From Macrothele yani (taxonomy: Eukaryota; Arthropoda; Arachnida; Araneae; Macrothelidae), in the NCBI GenBank assembly GCA_039090855.1, contig CM077023.1:82497127-82561126 (forward strand): 64,000 nt of DNA, written 5' to 3'. Position numbers and translations under genes: made by a program. The notes beneath the pieces were generated by a model. That model did no database searches. It had not been told where the DNA came from and was given only the letters and a program-made list of their open reading frames with translations. How positions within the stretch are numbered: the first letter of the stretch is position 1; every line of letters starts with the position of its first letter. Below are positions 57,901-64,000 of the stretch, one piece after another.

Positions 57901-58097
57901 CGTTTATATGCGAAAGGAACAGCGGAAATAATTCTGAAAATTCAGAACTTTCTGTTAACCCTTCTTCAAAATGGCAATTTACCGTCAATATAAGAAAGGA
58001 ATTGCTGAAAAGTTTTTGAAAATTCAAAATTTTCCTGAAGTACGAAAATTCCGTGAAATTCAGGTTTTTTTCCCCGTCATTTCATGGAAAAGGTTTT

Positions 58098-58640
58098 GTT
58101 AGAAATCATCATCATCATCATCATCATCATCAACCATTATCAATCCACTGCTGGATGAAGGTCTCCCAAATTTCTTCCACAATTGTCTGTCTCGGGCCTG
58201 TCTCCTTCACGTCACTCCAGCATACTTTCGAATTTCATCCATCCGTCTCCCATGGGGTCTTCTTCTGGGTCTCTTCCTGTCCCTCGGAATCCAGTCCAAA
58301 ATTTCAGTTGTCCATCGGTGGTCCGTTCTTCTGGCAACATGTCCAGCCCATTGCCATTTCAGTGATTTCACTCTGGTCATGATGTCGTCCACTCCTGTCA
58401 TTTTCCTTATCCACAAGTTTCTCTTCTTATCTTTCCTGGTTACACCAAGCATGCATCTCTCCATGCTTCTTTGAGTTGTTTGCAGTCTTTGTATGTCTTG
58501 TTTAGTTAAGGTCCATGTCTCGGCTCCATACGTAAGCACTGGCAGGATGCATTGATTAAACACTTTTCTTTTGAGACATACTGGCATACTGCTCTTAAAA
58601 ATTGTACTGTTTCTTCCAAAAGCTCTCCATCCGAAATATG
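58098..58640 (-). mobile_element. RTE-like LINE, short 3' copy
   Basis: The minus strand encodes the C-terminal domain MPVCLKRKVFNQCILPVL, TYGAETWTLTK, QWAGHVARRTDHRW and RDRKRPRRRPHGR. It ends in an (ATG)n-type tail (CATCAT run at 58107-58131). It closely matches the longer copy at 60171. It is truncated at its 5' end inside the tail domain, so the RT core is absent. Confidence 0.88.
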
Positions 58641-59287
58641 TTTCATTAATTCACGAAAGGAATCACGGAATATGGCTCATGAATTTCAAAATTTTTTACA
58701 GTGTATTTTTGATATCTTCAAAAAAAAAAAAAAAAAAGGACATTAACTAGTGCAGCAATTTCAACATATTAATTCCAGTTCTTCGAGGATAGTGTTACTT
58801 TGTTTATAACTTGTTTGGAAAGAAAAAGGGTGAAAATATTTCTGTAGTTTCAGCTGTAGTTTCACGGTGGGCCATTGAATTTATAGGATCTGACCGCTGG
58901 TTCGCCATGACCGGAAAGATTAAATTCTATTCAGACAATGGCAGTTATAGTGTTCTAGGTGTCTGCCTGTCGGCAGCTACGAGCCCGCTTGCTACTCCGA
59001 CTAAATAATTGACATTAAGCTATGCTTTATTTGTCCTGAGCTGTCCTCTGACGATGCGCTGCTACAGTATCTGACACATTTTCCTTATCACCTCGTAAAT
59101 ACAAACATAGATAATTTGTTTTATTAGTGACAAACTAATAGTACAAATTATCCGTTTTCAGCTTCTACTGAGAAAAGAGTGTTCGAATGATAGACTTTTG
59201 TTGAATTTCCTAAACAATTTGCAGATATTTTCTGACAGTTTTTGGTATACATCTGCTAATGTTGATTCCCTTTGTGTTTCTGTTCCT
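58641..59287. other. Unassigned spacer
   Basis: A poly-A run lies near 58720; nothing else recognised. Confidence 0.4.
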
Positions 59288-59549
59288 CACTGTTAAAAAT
59301 TTTGTTGTTGGTTGCACCAAAAAATGGTGCTACACCAGCTGCACCATTATCGGAGAAAAGATACACCATTGTATGGTGCAAACCAAACCCAAAAACATGG
59401 GTGCAACCTTGTACCATAAAGTCATGGAAAGTTGCACCATGTTGTTGGGTTTTGTTTGCACCACATGATGGTGTGTCTTTTCTCAGAAAGTGGAACAGCT
59501 GGTGTAGCACCTCATTTTGGTGCAACCTACCACAATTTTTTTAACAGTG
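59288..59549. mobile_element. Fold-back MITE, copy 2
   Basis: Starts CACTGTTAAAAATTTTG and ends in the complement TTTTTTTAACAGTG. Long internal arms carry the words GGTTGCACCAAAAAATGG, CAGCTGCACCA and AGATACACCATT. Same family as 44286-44570. No coding capacity; the target duplication could not be settled. Confidence 0.88.
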
Positions 59550-60165
59550 TTGATATGTGTGTGTGAAGCTCCGAATAAGGGCAAATCAATTCTTTTGATG
59601 AGGCCTGTACCTAATGCCTGAATTGCCTATGTTACGTAACAATATGTTTCTTGTTCCTAAATTCGTTTTGTCGGTGGTGCTTTCTAACCATCTCTCTCCT
59701 TAGTCTGTAAAATATCACTTCTCAACGTAATTTCGCCGATTGTCAATGGGTATAGTGGTGTAAGGTTAACGAACACGGAGCATACAGTATTTCTCGTTAC
59801 CAAAACTTGATCTGGGATTTTGTTCGTGACCGTAAATTCGTGAATGTGAAATCCATGGAAGTAATTCCCTGCCAGATGAGAAGTGAAGTGAATTATATTT
59901 ATGACATTAGAAAATTAAGTGACAAAGAACATCTCGCTGAATGATGATCTTCCATAGCAGCAAAGGTAACAGGAAATATAAATTACCAACTAACGTGTAA
60001 GTTTGTGTTTCTGAGGGGAAAGTATGTGCAGAAAGTCTGCTTTTCAGGCAGTTGGAAAGATCAGTTTTTTCTTTCTTTGCATTTAAGTCCCATGTTTTGA
60101 TAAAAACAATAATGAAAGAGATGAAAACAACCACTATTCCGAAGTCCACAATGAACCTCAGCATA
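59550..60165. other. Unassigned spacer
   Basis: Nothing recognised. Confidence 0.4.
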
Positions 60166-60170
60166 TATAT

Positions 60171-61090
60171 ATATCATCATCATCATTGTCAACCATTATC
60201 AATCCACTGCTGGACGAAGGTCTCCCCAAGTTTCCTCCACAACGGTCTGTCTTGTGCCAGTCTCCTCCATGTCACCCCTGCATACTTTCGAATTTCATCC
60301 ACCCATCTCCCATGTGGTCTTCTTCTGGGTCTTTTCCTGTCCCTTGGAATCCAATCTAAAATTTCGGCTGTCCATCGATGATCTGTCCTTCTGGCAGTAT
60401 GTCCAGCCCATTGCCATTTCAGGGATTTAACTCTGATCATGATGTCTTCCACTCTTGTCATTTTTCGGATCCACGAGTTCCTCTTCTTATCTCTCCTGGT
60501 TACACCAAGCATGCACCTCTCCATGCTTCTTTGAGTTGTCTGCAGCCTTTGTATGTCTCTTTTAGTTAAGGTCCACGTCTCTGCACCATACGTAAGCACT
60601 GGAAGGATGCATTGATCAAACACTTTTCTTTTAAGACATAATGGCATATTGCTCTTGAAAATTATGCTGTTTCTTCCAAAAGCTCTCCAGGCAAGTTTTG
60701 TACGCCGATTAATTTCTTCATCAATGTGACCCTCACTTGATATCTGCTGTCCAAGATAAACGTACGTGTCTGTTATCTCCAGCTTTTCTCCATCAATCGA
60801 TAAATCTTCATTTCTTGTAAAAGCATTGAACATCACTTTTGTCTTCTGAAAGTTCATTTTTAATCCCACTTCTTTACTCTTGTCAGCAAGTTCCTGGATC
60901 ATACTCTGCAGCTCTGATGGGGTAGTTGCAAAAATGACTACGTCATCAGCAAAACGAAGGTGGGTTAGATAATCTCCATTAATCTTTATCCCCTTGTTTT
61001 CCCAGCTCAGTGACTGAAAAACACCCTCCAATGTGGCATTAAAGAGCTTCGGAGATATGGTGTCCCCTTGTCTCACTCCTTTTCCAATGC
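60171..61090 (-). mobile_element. RTE-like LINE, longer 5'-truncated copy
   Basis: The minus strand ends in a CATCATCAT-type tail at 60174-60186. It encodes an uninterrupted 295-codon stretch running through the RT thumb and tail. The 5' break falls just before GKGVRQGDTISP, where an 18-bp filler begins. Confidence 0.92.
60189..61076 (-). pseudogene. RTE-like reverse transcriptase C-terminal half
   Basis: Open from MRQGDTISPKLFN through THLRFADDVVIF (catalytic FADD), MNFQKTKVMFN, YVYLGQQISSEGHID, TYGAETWTLTK, QWAGHTARRTDHRW and RRRPHGRWVDEI to QQWIDNG. The palm motifs A and earlier, and the endonuclease, are missing because of 5' truncation, so no activity is possible. The absence of stops indicates a fairly recent copy. 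Close to the short copy at 58.1 kb. Confidence 0.92.
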
Positions 61091-61157
61091 AACTCTAAGG
61101 AGGATGCAACTCTAAGGAGGACATGACAGGTCATGCAACTCTAAGGAGGACATGACT
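61089..61157. repeat. Short filler repeat at LINE 5' junction
   Basis: ATGCAACTCTAAGGAGGA occurs three times (two adjacent, one after a GACATGACAGGTC link) exactly where the truncated LINE meets repeat A. Confidence 0.85.
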
Positions 61158-61569
61158 TATATATATATATTTTTTAAACTATTTTAGGTGGGAATGTTAC
61201 TTGCATCTATGGCCTTGCAGAAACCCATTTCCAACTAGGTCTTTGTGGAAGTGAGAAAATGCAGAGTTTTTGCTGGTCCTTGATAAAGCCAAGGCTCAGT
61301 ATTCTCGACACCTTCTACATTTAGTTGTTTTATTTTATTTTTTTATCTTTTTTCCTTTTGATCACACAGGTAGATACATAACCTTTTCTATGTTGTACTA
61401 GGTGTGAGTCAAAATTATATATGTATTTTTTTGCTTAGGTATCTTCTTTATAAAATGTGAATTCTGAATTTTCAAAACTGCTGCGTTGCGCGTTTTGATT
61501 TTCAGGTTATTTTGCACCCTACGTTTTAAATTCTAAAATTTTTTCCTTAGTCTTCAGTTTTGCTCTTTA

Positions 61570-61570
<1 letters not shown>
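61115..61570 (+). repeat. Right-end repeat, copy A
   Basis: Matches 63545-64000 in the same direction. Shared words include ACTTGCATCTATGGC, GCAGAGTTTTTGCTGG, AAAGCCAAGGCTCAG and CTGCTGCGTTGCGCGTTTTG. It ends in TTTAGTATATA and the (TA)n tract. More diverged than copies B and C are from each other. Confidence 0.88.

Positions 61571-61641
<71 letters not shown>
61570..61641. repeat. (TA)n microsatellite
   Basis: About 35 TA repeats at the junction of copy A and inverted copy B. Confidence 0.97.
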
Positions 61642-61643
<2 letters not shown>

Positions 61644-62101
61644 TATTAAGAAGAGACCGAAGCAAAAAAAATTTTTTTGACTCATACCTAGTACAACATA
61701 GAAAAAGTTATGTATCTACCGGTGTGAGTAAAAAGAGAAAAATAAAAAATAAAATAAAACAACTGAATGTAGAAAGTGTCGAGAATACTGAGCCTTGGCT
61801 TTATCAAGGACCAGCAAAAACTCTGCATTTCCTCACTTCCACAAAGACCTAGTTGGAAATGGGTTTCTGAAAAGCCATAGATGCAAGTAATAAGCCCACC
61901 AAAATTTTTTAAAAATATATATTTTTTATAAAAATATATATATATATATGGCATGACCTCCGCAGAGTTGTATGACCTAGCTTTAGTTAACAATTTAGCT
62001 TGCATCCATAACTTTCCTGGCCCGACCCATGCTCTTCATCTGTTACTATTAAACAGAAAGAAGAAGATTATAGTAAACTCAAGTTGTGAGAGTGACATAA
62101 T
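61642..62101 (-). repeat. Right-end repeat, inverted copy B
   Basis: The reverse complement of 63418-63880. The inner 150 bases (from GACCTCCGCAGAGTTG to GAGAGTGACATAATAATT) look identical in the two copies. The outermost 120 bases of copy C are missing here and replaced by (TA)n. It contains a frame MTSAELYDLALVNNLACI that is also open in copy C. Confidence 0.92.
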
Positions 62102-63417
62102 AATTAGAAATAATGTTCAGCAATAACGAAATGCCAAGTTCGACTGAGAGAGAATTTAAACCTGAAAAACAATGCAAAAGTATTCCAAATTCTTACATTG
62201 CAATTAAAAAAGGAAATATTAATTATTTAAGGTTCTTGAAAGAAAAACTTGATTCTAAAACCCCTACTCCACAACTTCTGACAACACAAAAACGAGTATA
62301 AATTAAAGACAATAATTAACTAAAGAAATGCTTTGTGAAGGTTATATGACATAAACAATTAGTTGCAATATGTACAAAGTATTTCAGAAGTGCTTTAAGT
62401 GCAAAATTAAGTAGTTATTAAGAACTTAACTACTTTGAAAACACAGCGCAAAGTACAAGAACTATGAATGGCCAGCTGCTTGGCCTAAGTTTCCTAAAAA
62501 ACGCGCAAAGTTACCAAGAAAAGAAAGAGTTAAAATCCGCAAAAAAGTTAACAGACTTGCCAGTGCCTAAATGCTAAAAAGCAAAAAAAAAACAGAGAAA
62601 AAAAGTACAAGAAGTACAAACATTGAACTTGAAAAACCTAAAACCCAAAGACAATGAAGAGAGCTTACCTCTTATGCAACTGAACTTTCTCCACACAAGA
62701 GGAAGCATGGCCGACCTTTTCCCCAAACTTCCAAACTCCTCTGCCACTCCCTAGTCGCTGGGGGGCAGTGTGGGTGGAGCTGAAGGCCTCCACACACTGA
62801 AAGAATCCAACTCGCGGAGATTTTAACCAGAGAAAAAAATATATATACTAAAGACTGTGGACCTGTATGATCAGAAAGAGCAGAATTAACTCTCCAGAAT
62901 ACATGAGAAATATTATAAAATACACAAGTAGTGTATTTAATAATCTTTGCATGTATTTAATCACCTTAGTGAGCTTCTATAGATTATTCAGAATCCTATT
63001 AATTTTAATGTTAGTTTTACTATTTTTAGTATAGCTATTCTAGTGAGTGAATAACTAGTTTTCTTTTTTATTTGTTTTTATTTTCTTTTATAAACAGATT
63101 TTTAAGCTTTTTTGTGATTTTGTCTATATTATTTATTTTTTTTTATTTTAATAAGACTTTCATATCCATAGCACTAAGGTTCTTTTTAGTAGTTAATAGG
63201 CATCCTCTAGCCAACTTCCAAACGGCTTTCATTGGTCAGAATCATACTATTAACTGTGTAGAAAATTAAAGCAGATCTGCCAACCTTACTCTATTATTCA
63301 GAATAATTTTTCTTAAAGTTCTTTTGATGAAAGAAGAAGGAATTTCGTTCTCTAGAAAACTGTCTAATAGTATATTAATGTGGTAATTGAAGTCCAAATT
63401 GTTGCTGCAAATTCTTG
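62102..63417. other. Interior between inverted copies B and C
   Basis: AT-rich with a GC-richer island at 62640-62830. An open frame of 62 codons at 62113-62301 has no recognised motif. If B and C are terminal repeats, this is the cargo of an unidentified element. Confidence 0.4.
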
Positions 63418-64000
63418 AAATTATTATGTCACTCTCACAACTTGAGTTTACTATAATCTTCTTCTTTCTGTTTAATAGTAACAGATGAAGAGCATGGGTC
63501 GGGCCAGGAAAGTTATGGATGCAAGCTAAATTGTTAACTAAAGCTAGGTCATACAACTCTGCGGAGGTCATGACATATATATATATTTTTATAAAAAATA
63601 TATATTTAAAAAAAATTTTTGGTGGCCTTATTACTTGCATCTATGGCTTTTCAGAAACCCATTTCCAACTAGGTCTTTGTGGAAGTGAGAAAATGCAGAG
63701 TTTTTGCTGGTCCTTGATAAAGCCAAGGCTCAGTATTCTCGACACTTTCTACATTCAGTTGTTTTATTTTATTTTTTATTTTTCTCTTTTTACTCACACC
63801 GGTAGATACATAACTTTTTCTATGTTGTATTAGGTATGAGTCAAAAATTTTTTTTTTGCTTCGGTCTCTTCTTAATAGAATGTGAATTCTGAATTTTCAT
63901 AACTGCTGCGTTGCGCGTTTTGATCTTCAGGTTATTTTGCAACTTTCGTTTTAAATTCAAAAGTTTTTCCTTTGTTTTCAGCTTTGCTCTTCAGTATATA
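63418..64000 (+). repeat. Right-end repeat, copy C (runs off window)
   Basis: Most complete copy. It ends at the window edge with CTTCAGTATATA, the same transition to TA repeats as copy A. On the minus strand a 101-codon frame from MTSAELYDL (about 63569) to RVRLADLL (63266) extends out of the repeat; no family is recognised. Confidence 0.88.

Noticed and set aside
61688..62005. Paired 104/105-codon ORFs in copies B and C
   Set aside because: They translate the strand opposite to the MTSAELYDL frame and include low-complexity TA/poly-T. Their similarity reflects DNA identity of the repeats, not coding constraint.
62113..62301. 62-codon ORF inside the B-C interval
   Set aside because: No family recognised. 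It is kept only as part of the interior description.

Overview
This 64 kb window is eukaryotic, AT-rich, non-coding nuclear DNA made largely of decayed transposable elements. The mix of elements points to an arthropod with a large genome, probably an insect; the lineage cannot be fixed from sequence alone. The mix is many Tc1/mariner-superfamily DNA transposons with TA target duplications, RTE-type LINEs with (ATG)n tails, tRNA-derived SINEs with A-rich tails, and fold-back MITEs. I found no host gene, rRNA, functional tRNA, CRISPR array or bacterial-type operon.

Layout. 0-6.4 kb holds three Tc1-like elements. Two have complete terminal inverted repeats (387-1808 and 2645-4053). The second sits inside an older dispersed repeat whose uninterrupted paralogue lies at 6355-6850. 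7.9-13.2 kb has more Tc1 relics, two kinds of tRNA-derived SINE, and an internally deleted mariner with perfect 18-bp ends. 13.2-16.1 kb is AT-rich spacer with a cluster of GTAAGT-like motifs. 16.1-17.5 kb is a maT (DD37D) element broken by a 31-bp triplication. 18.3-20.7 kb has Tc1, mariner and SINE relics. 21.0-25.1 kb is a LINE ORF1 pseudogene (CCHC knuckle) interrupted by one SINE and followed by another, bordered by a tandem repeat of exactly 146-bp period. 25-38 kb is mostly spacer with mariner and Tc1 relics and a 33-bp minisatellite.

38.6-42.6 kb carries two Tc1-like elements with clear ends, one of DD36E type, plus a relic of a mariner-like transposase. 46.5-47.8 kb is the best preserved element, a 1286-bp mariner whose 342-codon transposase has one visible premature stop. 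48-50.5 kb contains two minisatellites and a 254-bp near-perfect palindrome. 53.6-57.3 kb is bounded by two 150-bp inverted arms and holds a LINE with endonuclease and reverse-transcriptase domains plus a GIY-YIG nuclease-like ORF. 58-61 kb has two 5'-truncated RTE-like copies and a MITE. 61.1-64 kb has three copies (two direct, one inverted) of an approximately 450-bp sequence around (TA)n tracts.

Almost every coding feature is a pseudogene from a mobile element. The order of insertion can be read in several places: Tc1 into older repeat, SINE into LINE, and a LINE between inverted arms. The least explained structures are the inverted arms with the GIY-YIG ORF, the right-end inverted repeats, the 50.2-kb palindrome and the 146-bp array.
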